Assembly: GCA_037501455.1 (NCBI GenBank) | Contig: CM074865.1 | Coordinates: 15,136,501-15,200,500, forward strand | DNA from: Lantana camara | Lineage: Eukaryota > Streptophyta > Magnoliopsida > Lamiales > Verbenaceae | Length of the DNA: 64,000 nucleotides | Reading direction: 5' to 3' | Shown: positions 44,943-56,099 of the stretch, one piece after another | Numbering within the stretch: the stretch's first letter is position 1 | Layout of the letters: each line of letters opens with the position of its first letter | Notes under the pieces: model-generated | Database searches by the model: none | Seen by the model: only the letters and a program-made list of their open reading frames with translations | What the model was told of the DNA's origin: nothing | Made by a program: the position numbers and the translations under genes

Positions 44943-45398
44943 TGTTGGAAAACACGAATCAGAAAGCAGCGGAAATTTAAAAATTTTCCAACAAAAGGAT
45001 CTTGGACTCGCAATCGTGTATACAAATTCGTAGAAATTAGAAACTTACTTTCTTAATTAACTTTCTTGAAGCGTTTCAAGCCACCCAAGAACGCTCTTCT
45101 CACGGCTTGATCCCCTCTCCTTGGTAAAGCTCGAATCTTCAAACTTCTAACTTGAAGCTCTCTAGAGATAGTCCACTAACTTGACTACAATCTAACTAGT
45201 AAGGATGCTAGTTCTCTAGTTAGTGTTTAGGCTTAACCTAGGGTTTATTTGATCTTAAAGAAAGGATGGTGTTCAACACATGAACCAAAAGAATTCAATC
45301 ACTCTCTAAGGGGAGCATAAGCTCCCCTATATATAGCAAAGGGAGTGGCCGAAAATCCCTAGTCCTTATGGGCTAAGGATTTTGGTCCCTCTTTTAAG
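44943..45398 (-). mobile_element. Inverted Copia LTR 3' end (left border of the nested insertion)
   Basis: This is the reverse complement of the final part of the LTR (compare about 55560-56016). It starts exactly at the LTR terminus TGTTGGAAAAC and includes CCACCCAAGAACGCTCTTCT. It ends in the hairpin region near 45400. Only about 455 bp of the LTR is present. Confidence 0.85.
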
Positions 45399-45457
45399 GA
45401 CTGGACCAAAATCCTTAGCCCATAAGGACTGGACCAAAATCCTTAGCCCATAAGGAC
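45362..45457. repeat. 27 bp perfect inverted repeat plus 28 bp tandem copy
   Basis: The arm at 45362-45388 (GTCCTTATGGGCTAAGGATT...) is the exact reverse complement of 45403-45429, with a 14 bp loop. That arm is then repeated directly at 45431-45457. The transcript would form a strong hairpin. Confidence 0.92.
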
Positions 45458-45461
45458 AGAG

Positions 45462-47205
45462 GCGCGCGGCATGCGGGTGCAGTGCGCGCACAGCGCGCGG
45501 CCAAGTTGTTGCGTGCGCGCGCACCCCTTTTTGCGTGCGGGCTCTGTTTTCGTAATCCGTTTTTCGTATTTCATGCAATCCAGTCCCAATTTTATTTTAA
45601 TTTTAAAATTTTTATTTTATGAATATTTATTTTAATTTTTGAATAAAGCTTAAAATTGGGATTTTTGAGAAATAGAAACGGTTTATATTTTGGGAAACTA
45701 CATCTTTGATAAAATTATTAATTTTCAGAAATTAATTGGAATTTTATTAGTTTTTGCTAATTTGGGATTTATTGAAAGCTTTTATAAATAAGACTCGCAT
45801 CAAGTCGTGTTTTAAGTCATTAGGACTTGAAACGAGAATTTTAATTATTGGCTAAATTTAAATTCTCGTAAAAGCATGTTAGGTGATTATGGGTACTAGT
45901 CTATGTATGCTTTACATTTATGCACATGGATGGTTTACATTTGGGGTTGGAGCCCTATAGTTGCGTTTTTCAATTGAGGTTGGAGCCTCACTTATGTGCG
46001 TACTGTTATGTGATTTATTATGTGGCTTTCCATATTACTGTTTTTGAGGCCGGGGTATGCCCCGTGTAATTGTCTAAGACCAATATGAAGATTGAGCCTT
46101 ATTACTTTATGTCTTTTTCTTTTAATTTGAGAGTGGAGATAGGTGGTGAGGTTTTATTTTCATTTTGGAGACAATGCACCCATGGAGTAAGATGGACCGC
46201 ATTCAAGTAACAAGGAGGCCATAAGTGAAGACCCCTCAAAATGTTAGGGAGGGGAATCTCAATTGAAAATGTAATAGAGATAGGGCTCGTATTTTGTTAC
46301 CGCTTTCCCTTATGTGATATAAACTGTTTATGTGGCATGTATGTTAGAATTGTGATAGTGGAGTGGCTCCCACTTATCACGCATAAGATAGGATAGACCC
46401 ATGATCATCTCATGTTAGTATCATGCTAGGACATGTTATCTGTTTATGTGCTTGTTTGGAATTCATTTAAGTGTACTTGCATTAATCAAGACTAATTAAA
46501 ATTGGATAACATATATGTTGCTGAGGTCGAACCGGACAACTCTCCGGTTGATTCGAAAATTCCCATTAAATATTAAGCTAATTTCGAACAAATAGGTGTT
46601 TAATTCGAGATGCAAATTTCGAATTAAATTCCTAGCATTCCATCAATAGGTTTTAAGTTTAGTAAGTGAAGCTAGTTATTGTCCGCGAGTCGTGGGATAG
46701 CTAGTGGAGCTTATTAGTTCTTAGTTACCTAATTGATCATTTTAAATGATCAATATTTCGTGGTCAATTTTGGCAAGGGCGATGTCCGCGAGTCGTGGGT
46801 CGTTCGAACTAAGTTTTGATCATGATCTTATGATTGATGGGTCTAGCTTAACGCCTAAGTAAATATGGATGTCACACGAGTCGTAGGTCCATATTGAAAG
46901 ATAGGTGATGCCAAAACAATTACTAAGAGTTCTAAAGGTGTTAAAATTGGTAAGTTGTACCTACCTAGGGTTTTACTTAGAATGTCCGCGAGTCGTGGGT
47001 TCGAGGTAAAATGCCTAGGATCTTAGTACCCATTGGGAAACGCGTTCCTCTTAGATCTTTGGGAATTATAGATCTTTGAAAAACAGTGGGAGCTACATTA
47101 GATTAAAGACCTTATCTTTTGTATATCATTATAATTCAGCATGCTCATTAGTTCTCTGTTTTACCATTTAGATAGTAGATTCTGTGATTCTCTACGTGTT
47201 TTGAA
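45462..47205 (+). other. Region between the inverted LTR fragment and gag: leader of unclear origin
   Basis: It starts with a GC-rich GCGC-alternating patch (45462-45545) and becomes AT-rich. GTCCGCGAGTCGTGGG occurs at 46681, 46785 and 46985, with a weaker copy (ACACGAGTCGTAGGT) near 46874. No complete plus-orientation 5' LTR end and no clear primer-binding site next to one is visible, so the 5' end of the inner Copia is missing or rearranged. An AGTGGGAGCTACATT leader motif precedes gag by about 120 bp. Confidence 0.4.
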
Positions 47206-47664
47206 ATGGCAACCAAAAACCCTCTTGTATCGATCCTCGAGTCAAACAAGTTGGCTGGTCCCAACTATTCTGATTGGCTGAGGAATCTAAAAATCATTTT
47301 AGATTCTGAGAAGAGAACTTATGTTCTCTTCGAAGGGGAGCCTAGTCCTGAAGGGGAGGCTCCCACTCGGGCCGAGTGGGAAGTGATCCAGAAATGGAAG
47401 GATGATAATCTCCAAGCCCGTTGCCTTATGTTGGCTAACATGTCTTCGGACTTGCAAAGACAACATGAGGCCATGGAATTCGCTTGGGAGATTTACAACC
47501 ACTTAGAGTAACTTTACCGCCCTCATGAACGTGTTACAAGGTATAACACTTCAAAGGAATTATTCCACTTGAGAATGAGGGAAGGTTCAAGTGTCCATGA
47601 ATATGGACTCAAGTTTCTCGCCCTTACCGAGAAACTTGCTTCCATGGACATGCCACTGAAAGAT
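47206..47664 (+). pseudogene. Copia gag, N-terminal part
   Basis: ATG at 47206 opens gag (ESNKLAGPNYSDWLRNLKII, WKDDNLQARCLMLANMSSDL). An in-frame TAG at 47509-47511 interrupts it. The same frame continues with YRPHERVTRYNTSKELFHLR and VHEYGLKFLALTEKLASMDM up to an insertion at about 47665. Gag forms the virus-like particle of LTR retrotransposons. It continues at about 49474. Confidence 0.85.
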
Positions 47665-47665
47665 G

Positions 47666-47673
47666 TGTACGTG

Positions 47674-47711
<38 letters not shown>

Positions 47712-49473
47712 TATTTATTATATACTTTAAGTATTATTTGATTTGATTCAATTTGAGAATTTAATTGAATTCTAATTCACGTATTTAATTTACCACTAAT
47801 TAGTTGAATATGTTTACTTGTTAAATTCTAATTGTAAGTGTGAATTAATACGTGCTATGGTTATTAAATGAATTCTTAGATTAATTGATATGAATTATGA
47901 ATTTATGAATTTGAATGAAATGAACGAATGAATGACTTGATTATATGATTTAAATTCCTTAATAGTGCACATGAACATTTTCATGACATAATATCATCTT
48001 TTATGCATTCATATCATGTGCATAACATGCCGTGCGTCATATATGGTACATTTGGAGTCCTGAGTCTCACAAATCGTTGCATTGTCTTTTGCACAGTTTG
48101 TCTCCAGGGCGGAGAAATCCTGATCAACTAGGCACTCGGTAACTCGAATCCTTGTATCGTCTTGTACCAGGTGAGGGTGGTATTGTTTTAGTTATATAAC
48201 AAACCCTACAACCCTTATGTGAAAAGCTTTGGCCAAAACCTTATGAATATATATGTATGGTATTTTCAAAGTAGAGTCCTCGAGTAATTTATGATCGAGT
48301 AAACCCTTTTCAAATGAATTATGAAATATGTTATGTTTCTTATGAATTGAAATGTTTTGGCGAGATTATGTATGTATGTTATGTTCACGGGCCCAGGAAT
48401 TCAGTACATGTGGCTATCCAGGGAGGCAAGGGCCGACGGTGATCCCATGTGCTGATTCCATTATGTTTAACGGCGAAACGGACCTCTTCAAGGAGTTTTT
48501 GACGAGGAAACGCTAATCGGGCTTTGAGAACTTATGAACCTCATAGACACAATGATATGTTTAGGTGGTCGGGCCTTGCAAACCCGTCCACCGCCCGGAG
48601 GAAGAAGGTTGGAACTGATTCTTATGATTATGTTTATATTTATGTATGATTGATATGCACCATGCGGGAAGGTCGGGACACGGATTGCCCAAACAAATAT
48701 GTATTATGATATGATATATGATTTGTGTGTATTATGATATATTGCATGATCACCTATTTAATGTATTAATGATATTTGTCGTACACGGTCGGAGTTTGGT
48801 TGGAGATAATGCACGCTCACTCGCCGAGCCTTTATGTTTATGTATGATTTATGAACTTAATAAAATTAATATGATTAGTCGTAAAGTCCGAGCATTGCTT
48901 AGTTATTCTCTTGCCCTCTTGGGAACTAATTTTAAATAAAACCTTGCTCGGGATTTATGACTTGCATGCGCATGTTTCTATATATGTATCGCTCCTACTC
49001 ACTCAGTCTTCTAGAGACTGACCCCTCTTTCCCCTTTTTCCAGTTTCTTTTGCAGGTGTTGGTTACTAGGCGGAGTTAGAGTGTCGAGTCATTGTTCTGG
49101 TCCCACTCATTTACACTCATTGCATACCATGTGGTTCCTAAGTATTGTATTGACCTTTTATTGTTGGCCGTTGTGCCCTTATTGGACTGATATTATTTCG
49201 GGACAGGTTAGGACAGGTGTATTTCTTAGTGGAACCCGTATTTATGATCTTGTTGGATTTCATTTATTTTTTTTGGTATTACATGAATGACTTCCTTGCT
49301 TCCGCATTTTGGTTATTCTTGACCGTTCCAGGGTTAGCTTCCGCCTAGTCAGGACTGTTGTTTTTCTTGTCACCCGTTCGCTGTGAGTCCGATTCATGTA
49401 TGGACTGTCTATTTCATATGTGGATTAGACTCATAGTGCAGGGGATATGGTGCCTATCGTCCCGGGTGCTACA
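47666..49473 (+). mobile_element. Insertion of about 1.8 kb in gag, possibly a Gypsy-type solo LTR
   Basis: The insert begins TGTACGTGTGAATAT next to an AT microsatellite (47677-47706) and ends GTCCCGGGTGCTACA. TG...CA ends, no coding capacity and LTR-like length suggest a solo LTR from a different element. I see no convincing TSD, and about 10-15 gag residues appear to be missing at the join, so a deletion went with it or the borders are off by a few bases. Confidence 0.5.
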
Positions 49474-49928
49474 TGCTCCCACCATCATTCAACCCATTTG
49501 TCCTTAACTTCAATATGAATCATGCTGGTGCTACTGTAGCTGAGCTGATTAGTCAGCTTGTGACTGCTGAAAGCACGATCAAGAAGGACAATAAGGTTTT
49601 GATGGTGAATGCTCCATCTTCCTCTTCTGGGCCTTCTAAAGGTAAAGGCAAGAAAGCCCAAAAGAAGAAGAAGAAACCCCTTAGGCCCACTGGTGGCATT
49701 TCGAATGGGAAGGCCCAAAAGAAGAAGCGTGATCAGAAAGAGGATGTTTGCTTCCATTGTGGCAAAGCGGGACATTGGAGGAGAAACTGCCCAGAGTACA
49801 AGGCTACTCTAAAGAAAGGCATGTTTCTCGTTGAAATAAATCTTTCTATTAATTCTAGTTCTTGGGTACTTGATACCGGTTGTGGAACTCATATCTGTAA
49901 TGATGTACAGATGCTAAGTGAAGTCTAA
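49474..49928 (+). pseudogene. Copia gag C-terminus with zinc knuckle, and protease start
   Basis: Gag resumes at LPPSFNPFVLNFNMNHAGAT. A Lys-rich stretch leads to the CCHC knuckle CFHCGKAGHWRRNC (about 49750-49791), which binds RNA. The protease motif SWVLDTGCGTHIC follows near 49862, with the catalytic DTG triad. The frame ends at TAA 49926-49928, where homologues read on. Confidence 0.87.
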
Positions 49929-51809
49929 CAACTCAAAGAAGGAGAATGTGTCTTGAAGATCGGCGATGGCTCAAATGTTGAAGCTCGAGCTTTAGGCACA
50001 ATTAGATTAGATTTAGGTAGTTTTGAGTTAGTTTTAAACAAAGTCCTTTATGTACCAAGCATTATTCGTAATATAATTTCAGTTCCAATTTTAGATTGTG
50101 AAGGTTATGAAACTTATATTAAGAATGGTAAATACTTTATCAAACGGAACAACTCTTCCGTTCACATCGGTACTCTAAGTAATGGACTTTATCTAACTCA
50201 AAATATCAATATTATGAATATACAACGAGAAACTAAACGTAAGAGAGATGACAAAGTTTCAACTCCCTTATGACACGCTAGATTAGGACACATTTCCAAG
50301 AACAGAATTAGCAAGATAAACACTTTAGGATCATTCTCTGAAAATGATCTTAAAGAGTTAACTTCTTGCGAATCTTGTCTCAAAGGAAAGATGTCCAAAG
50401 TTCCTTTTAAAGGAACTGTGGAACGTGCCACTAAGGTTTTGGATTTGATCCATTCTGATGTCTGTGGACCGCTTAGTGTAAGCACTAGAAACAATCATCA
50501 GTATTTGATAACCTTTACCGATGACTTTAGTCGATATGGTTATGTATACTTAATGAAGTATAAATCTGAAGCTTTTGAGAAATTCCTAGAATTTCAAAAG
50601 GAGGTTGAGAACCAAACTGGTCACAAGATCAAAGCACTTCGATCTGATCGAGGAGGCGAATATCTTAGTGAAGAATTCCTTAATCATCTCAAAGATAATG
50701 AGATTATCTCTCAGTGGACTCCTCCGGGAACTCCTCATCTTAATGGAGTTTCTGAGAGAAGGAATCGAACCCTACTCGATATGGTTCGTTCCATGATGAG
50801 TTTCATTGACTTACCACCTTCTTTCTGGGGTTATGCCCTAGAAAGTGCAACAAAGATTTTGAATCTAGTTCCCTCTAAGTCAGTCCCTAAAACACCCTAT
50901 GAAATGTGGCATGGTAAAATCCCTAGTTATTCTTACTTAAGAATTTGGGGTTGTCCTGCTTACGTGAAGAGGACAGTGGGAGATAAGTTAGAATCTTGTT
51001 CTAACTTATGCTACTTTGTAGGTTATCCTAAGGAATCCATAGGATACTACTTCTATGATGAATCTGAGCAAAAGGTGTTTGTTTCCAGAAATGCCACTTT
51101 TCTTGAGGAACCGTTCCTTAAAGAAAAGAAAGGCAAGATCATAGAATTAGAAGAAGTACAAAGTGATCCCACACCACCCACTGAAGAAACATCCCCTTCT
51201 GATCAACTACAACCGATCACGAATTTCGATACACACGTAAATCCTCCTCTAAGGCGTTCTGAACGCACTCCTAGACAACCGGAGAGATGGTATGGATTCT
51301 TCCATGAAATCTCTCAAAAGGATAATGATCCTTTAACATATGAGGAGGCACTTTCAGATTCTGACTCTGAACAGTGGATAGAAGCCATGAAATCCAAAAT
51401 GGATTCCATGAACTCCAACCAAGTTTGGACCTTGGTAGATTTTTCTGATGGGGTCAAACCCATAGGTTGCAAATGGATCTTTAAGAGAAAGCTTGGAGTT
51501 GATGGAAGCATTGCAGCCTACAAAGCAAGACTGGTTGCAAAAGGATTCACTCAAAGACCTGGCGTGGACTTTGATGAAACCTTTTCGCCCGTTGCAATGC
51601 AAAAGTCTATTCGGAACATGCTTGCCATTGCTTCGTATTATGACTATGAGATATGGCAAATGGATGTGAAAACTGTCTTTCTCAATGGTGACATTGATAA
51701 AGACATTTATATGGTGCAACCCATAGGTTTCACATTCAATGGGAGTAAGCAAAAGGTTTGCAAACTCCAAAAATCTATCTATGGATTGAAACAAGCTTCT
51801 AGGAATTGA
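49929..51809 (+). pseudogene. Copia pol: rest of protease, integrase and start of reverse transcriptase (broken)
   Basis: After the TAA the frame continues (IGDGSNVEARALGTIRLDL). A TGA at 50271-50273 replaces the Trp of the pre-integrase WHARLGH motif, leaving HARLGH. Integrase follows: LIHSDVCGPL, FTDDFSRYGYVYL, RSDRGGEYLSEEF and NGVSERRNRTL carry the D,D,E residues. The reverse transcriptase start is KWIFKRKLGVDG, YKARLVAKGFTQRPGVDFDE, DVKTVFLNG and IYGLKQASRN. A one-base deletion near 51807 shifts the frame. The domain order PR-INT-RT-RH is that of Ty1/Copia. Confidence 0.92.
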
Positions 51810-52906
51810 ACATTCGATTTGATGAATCGGTCAAAGCTTTTGGCTTCATTCAAATTTCGAATGAATCTTGTGTGTATAGAAAGGAATTGGAGACCTCAGT
51901 GCAATTCTTAGTACTTTATGTTGATGACATCCTTCTTATTGGGAATTCGAAGGATGACATGAAAGTAACTAAGTTATGGTTATCGAACCAATTCGAGATG
52001 AAAGATCTTGGTGATGCGTCCTATATCCTTGGAATTAAAATCTATCGAGATAGATCTAGAAGGTTAATAGGACCATCACAGTCGATGTACATTGACAAAG
52101 TATTGAAGAGATTCAATATGGAGTCAGCAAAGGTTAAGAACCTTCCTATGAGTGTAGGAACATGTCTTTCTAAGAAGACGTGTCCTAAGACTAACCTTGA
52201 GAAGGAAAGAATGACTCATACACCTTATGCATCAGCAATAGGTAGCATAATGTATGCAATGTTATGTACTCGACCGGATGTGGCTTATGCACTTAGTGTA
52301 ACAAGTCGTTTCCAATCTGACCCTGGAGATGGTCACTGGGCTGCCGTGAAGAATATTCTTAACTACTTGAAAAGTACTAAAGATTTATTCTTAGTTTACG
52401 GAGGTCAGAAAGATCTTACTGTCGAAGGATACTGCGATGCAAGCTTTGCATCTAACTTAGTTGATTTTAAGTCAATGTCAGGATACATTTTCTGCCTAAA
52501 CGGCGGTGCAGTGAGTTGGAAGAGTTCCAAGCAAACTACCACTGCAGATTCGACCACTGAGGCCGAATACTTGGCTGCAAATGATGCAGCTAAGGAAGGT
52601 GTTTGGATTAGAAACTTCATTCAAGAATTGAATGTTGTTCCTAACATGAATGACCCCATTACTGTGTTTTGTGACAACACTGGGGCGGTTGCTCAAGCAA
52701 GAGAACCAAGATCTCACCAACGGACCAAACACATTATGAGGAAGTATCACCTAATCCGTGATATTATCAAAAGAGGAGATGTGCAAATTGAAAGGGTCAC
52801 ATCAGCAGAGAACGTGGCAGATCCACTTACTAAACCCCTTAGTCGAGAAGCTTTCCAAGGTCATCTTCAGAAGATGGGACTTAGAATAGCTTTAGAATGG
52901 CTTTGA
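51806..52906 (+). pseudogene. Copia reverse transcriptase C-part and RNase H
   Basis: In the shifted frame the RT continues with VLYVDDILLIGN (catalytic VDD) and FEMKDLGDASYILGIKIYRD, then MYAMLCTRPDVAYALSVTSR. RNase H follows with GYCDASFASN, AVSWKSSKQTTTADSTTEAE, FCDNTGAVAQA and HQRTKHI. It ends GLRIALEWL and TGA at 52904-52906. This part is intact for over 360 codons. The retained long frames suggest a comparatively young copy. Confidence 0.92.
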
Positions 52907-52907
52907 C

Positions 52908-52922
52908 GGGCAAGTGGGGGAT
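52908..52922 (+). promoter_or_regulatory. Polypurine tract of the inner Copia element
   Basis: The purine-rich CAAGTGGGGGATTG ends directly at the TGTTAGG LTR start (52923), the normal place for plus-strand priming. This confirms that 52923 is a true 3' LTR boundary in plus orientation. Confidence 0.75.
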
Positions 52923-54374
52923 TGTTAGGAATAGTGCCCTAGAATGCCGATTGTATATCCGCTTTGTGCTTTTCCTTATTGTACTCACAGACAATATTTG
53001 AATGAAATAACGAATTAAGGCAACACTTCTTTATATGCTCTTGTTTGGTATGCATTTACTTTATCTGTGCATGTATGAGAACTCCCCTAATCCTGATGAC
53101 TTTAGGACTCTACCATTTAGGTGAAATGGTTCATGAAACGAGCCCTATATCACATAAGTCATGATTAGTAAAATACTCCAAGCCGATGAGTCCTATCGAC
53201 AGTGGGAGTGTCAACCTGACTCCTCTAAGGCTTGCTTGTGGGATCACGCCCTTAAGAAGGACCACCTTGTTTCATGGAGGTACAAAGTGTATAGTTGATA
53301 CGTGCGTGATACCTGAGGGTGCTTACTTTAATAAGTAAGTTCACTGAGGTGTCCCGTGTGAGAACATTCCTAAATGGGAAAGGAAGTTTCTATTTCAGGA
53401 AATAGAAGCTTCCAGATTAGGAAATATCTCACGAGTCATTGATGTGATTAATTGATCCTTAGACTTGAGGTTCCATGTCACTTTATGAGTTAACTCTGTA
53501 GTCTTAGGTATAAGCTTTAAAGGGTGTCGCCTTAGACAACTGATTCAAGGCTTATGCTGGGGCTGCACAAGTGATTCATGAAAGTGAATGAGAATCAAGA
53601 AAGGACCTACACTTGCATATGCAAGGTGATCTCTTATTGTGTAAGTCATTCATATGCCATATGGAGTCCTTGGCCAAGGCAATTGATCAAGACATCAAGA
53701 AAAGGGTTTCTTGGATTGAGATCAAATGGATATGAAATGCACTTAGCTTTAAGACCGGATTATTAGGGTTCTGATTATTCCCTTACCCTAGATCTTGGTT
53801 GAGAGATAGTAAGTAGGAGGATTGTATCTCACATGAATCAATGACTTAAAGGTTCTGTCGAATCCGAACATTCCAATTCAGCTAGGGGTTAAACACCTGT
53901 TGCTAGACTATGGTCGTTTAATCTGAGAACTGATTAATTAATTAGGGTCACTTCGAATTGAATTGAGAACCTAGAGGGTCACACACAACAATTTGGTTAC
54001 ATGAGTTAAGGCTTTAAAATGATTAAACGAGTTAATCGGGCCAAGAGGGTTCCACACGTGTGAAACCATACGTGTGGGTCACGTGAGTGACACATGTCTC
54101 ACACGTGAATATATATATTGTATATATATATATATATATAAAATAATTAAAAGTGTTAATTATTTAATAGACTTTGGTTTAATTTTGAATTAAAAAGAAA
54201 GTCTTATTTTGGAGAAAAATAATCTAGTTAATTAATTGTGAATTAATTAATTAGATAAAATAAGTTATTTATTTTTTAAATAAATAAAGTATAATAATAT
54301 CCAAAAGGGTTTGGATATTTTAGCTCTCTTAAAAGTTGATTTGAATTAGAATTCAAAGTCAAAGTCAAAATTAG
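52923..54374 (+). mobile_element. 3' LTR of the inner Copia, truncated
   Basis: It starts TGTTAGGAATAGTGCCC and is collinear with the LTR at 4474 for about 1450 bp, up to TCAAAGTCAAAATTA. It then breaks off. A (TA)n stretch lies at 54109-54141. The last few hundred bases of the LTR are missing. Confidence 0.87.
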
Positions 54375-54605
54375 ACTCCTCTAAGGCTTGCTTGTGGGAT
54401 CACGCCCTTAAGAAGGACCACCTTGTTTCATGGAGGTGCAAAGTGTATAGTTGATACGTGCGTGATACATGAGGGTGCTTACTTTAATAAGTAAGTTCAC
54501 TGAGGTGCCCCGTGTGAGAACATTCCTAAATGGGAAAGGAAGTTTCTATTTCAGGAAATAGAAGCTTCCGAATTAGGAAATATCTCACGAGTCATTGATG
54601 TGATT
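54375..54605 (+). repeat. Duplicated LTR segment
   Basis: GACTCCTCTAAGGCTTGCTT starts a plus-orientation copy of LTR sequence already seen at 53218-53450, ending ATTGATGTGATTA. It lies between the truncated 3' LTR and the inverted tip. Confidence 0.85.
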
Positions 54606-54664
54606 ACAATAAGGAAAAGCACAAATCGGATATACAATCGGCTTTCTAGGGCACTATTCCTTAC
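54606..54664 (-). mobile_element. Inverted Copia LTR 5' tip (right border of the nested insertion)
   Basis: This 59 bp segment is the reverse complement of the LTR start (CAATAAGGAAAAGCAC ... GGGCACTATTCCTTACA) and ends exactly at the LTR terminus. TAAGC follows, and the left border of the insertion has TAAGT, consistent with a five-base TSD with one difference. Confidence 0.82.
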
Positions 54665-56016
54665 ATAAGCTTTAAAGGGTGTCGCCTTAGACAACTGATT
54701 CAAGGCTTATGCTGGGGCTGCACAAGTGACTCATGAAAGTGAATGAAAATCAAGAAAGGACCTACACTTACATTTGCAAGGTGATCTCTTATTGTGTAAG
54801 TCATTCATATGCCATATGGAGTCCTTGGCCAAGACAGTAGATCAAGACATCAAGAAAAGGGTTTCTTGGATTGAGATCAAATGGATATGAAATGCACTTA
54901 GCTTTAAGACCAGATTATTGGGGTTCTGATTATTCCCTTATCCTAGATCTTGGTTGAAAGATAGTAAGTAGGAGGATTGTATCTCACATGAATCAATGAC
55001 TTAAAGGTTCTGTCGAATCGAGACATTCCAATTCAGCTAGGGGTTAAACACCTGTTGCTAGACTATGGTCGTTTAATCTGTGGACTGATTAATTAATTAG
55101 TGAATTAATTAATTACCTGCTAATTGAATTGAGAACCTAAAGGGTCACGCACAACAACTTGGTTGCATGAGTTGAGGCTTTAAAATGATTAAACGAGTTG
55201 ATCATGCCGAGAGGATTCCACACGTGTGGGTCACGTGAGTGGCACGTGTCCTTGGGACACGTGTCTCACACGTGTATATATATATATTGTATGTATTAAA
55301 TAATTAATGTGTTAATTATTTAATAGACTTTGGTTTAATTTTTGAATTAAAAAGAAAGTCTTGTTTTGGAGAAAAAAATAATCTATTTAATTAATTACGA
55401 ATTAATTAATTAGATAAATAAGTTATTTATTTATTAATAAATAAATAAATAAAGTATAATATTATCCAAAAGGAGTTTGAATATTTTTAGTTCTCTTAAA
55501 AGTTGATTTGAATTAGAATTCAAAGTTAAAGTTTGGAATTACTTGATGATCAAGTAATAAGAGAGAGAGGGACCAAATCCTTAGTCCATAAGGACTAGGT
55601 TCCGCCGCCCCTCACTTTATTATATATAGGGGAGCTCGAGCTCCCCTTAGAGAGTGATTGATAATTTCTTTTGGTTCATGTGTTGAACACCATCCTTTCT
55701 CCAAGAAAAAATAAACATTAGGTTAAACCTAAACACTAACTAGAGAACTAGCATCCTTACTAGTTAGATTGTAATCAAGTTGGTGGACTATTTCTAGAGA
55801 GCTTCAAGTTAGAAGTTTTTAAAGATTCGAGCTTTACCAAGGAGAGGGGATCAAACCGCGAGAAGAGCGTTCTTGGGTGGCTTGAAATGCTTCAAGAAAG
55901 ATTATTGAAAAGTAAGTTTCTAATCTCTACGAATTTGGATTCATGATTGCGAGTTTCGATCCTTTTGTTGGAAAATTTTTAAATTTCCGTTGCTTTCTGA
56001 TTTCTGTTTTCCAACA
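54665..56016 (+). mobile_element. Right half of the outer Copia LTR (TSD CGGGT)
   Basis: The LTR resumes at TAAGCTTTAAAGGGTG, the point where the left half stopped at 44942. It runs to TTTTCCAACA at 56016, followed by CGGGT (56017-56021). It contains the TATA-like TATATATAGGGGAGCTCGAG near 55620. Confidence 0.88.
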
Positions 56017-56099
56017 CGGGTCAACTGGTGTAATAAGGGGGCGAGTGTTTTACACTTTCCGTGTAGTTGGTGGAAACTTTAGGGAGAGTGACAAACTAA

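Noticed and set aside
45366..45578. Minus-strand ORF over the hairpin and GCGC tract
   Set aside because: It is explained by the inverted and tandem repeats.
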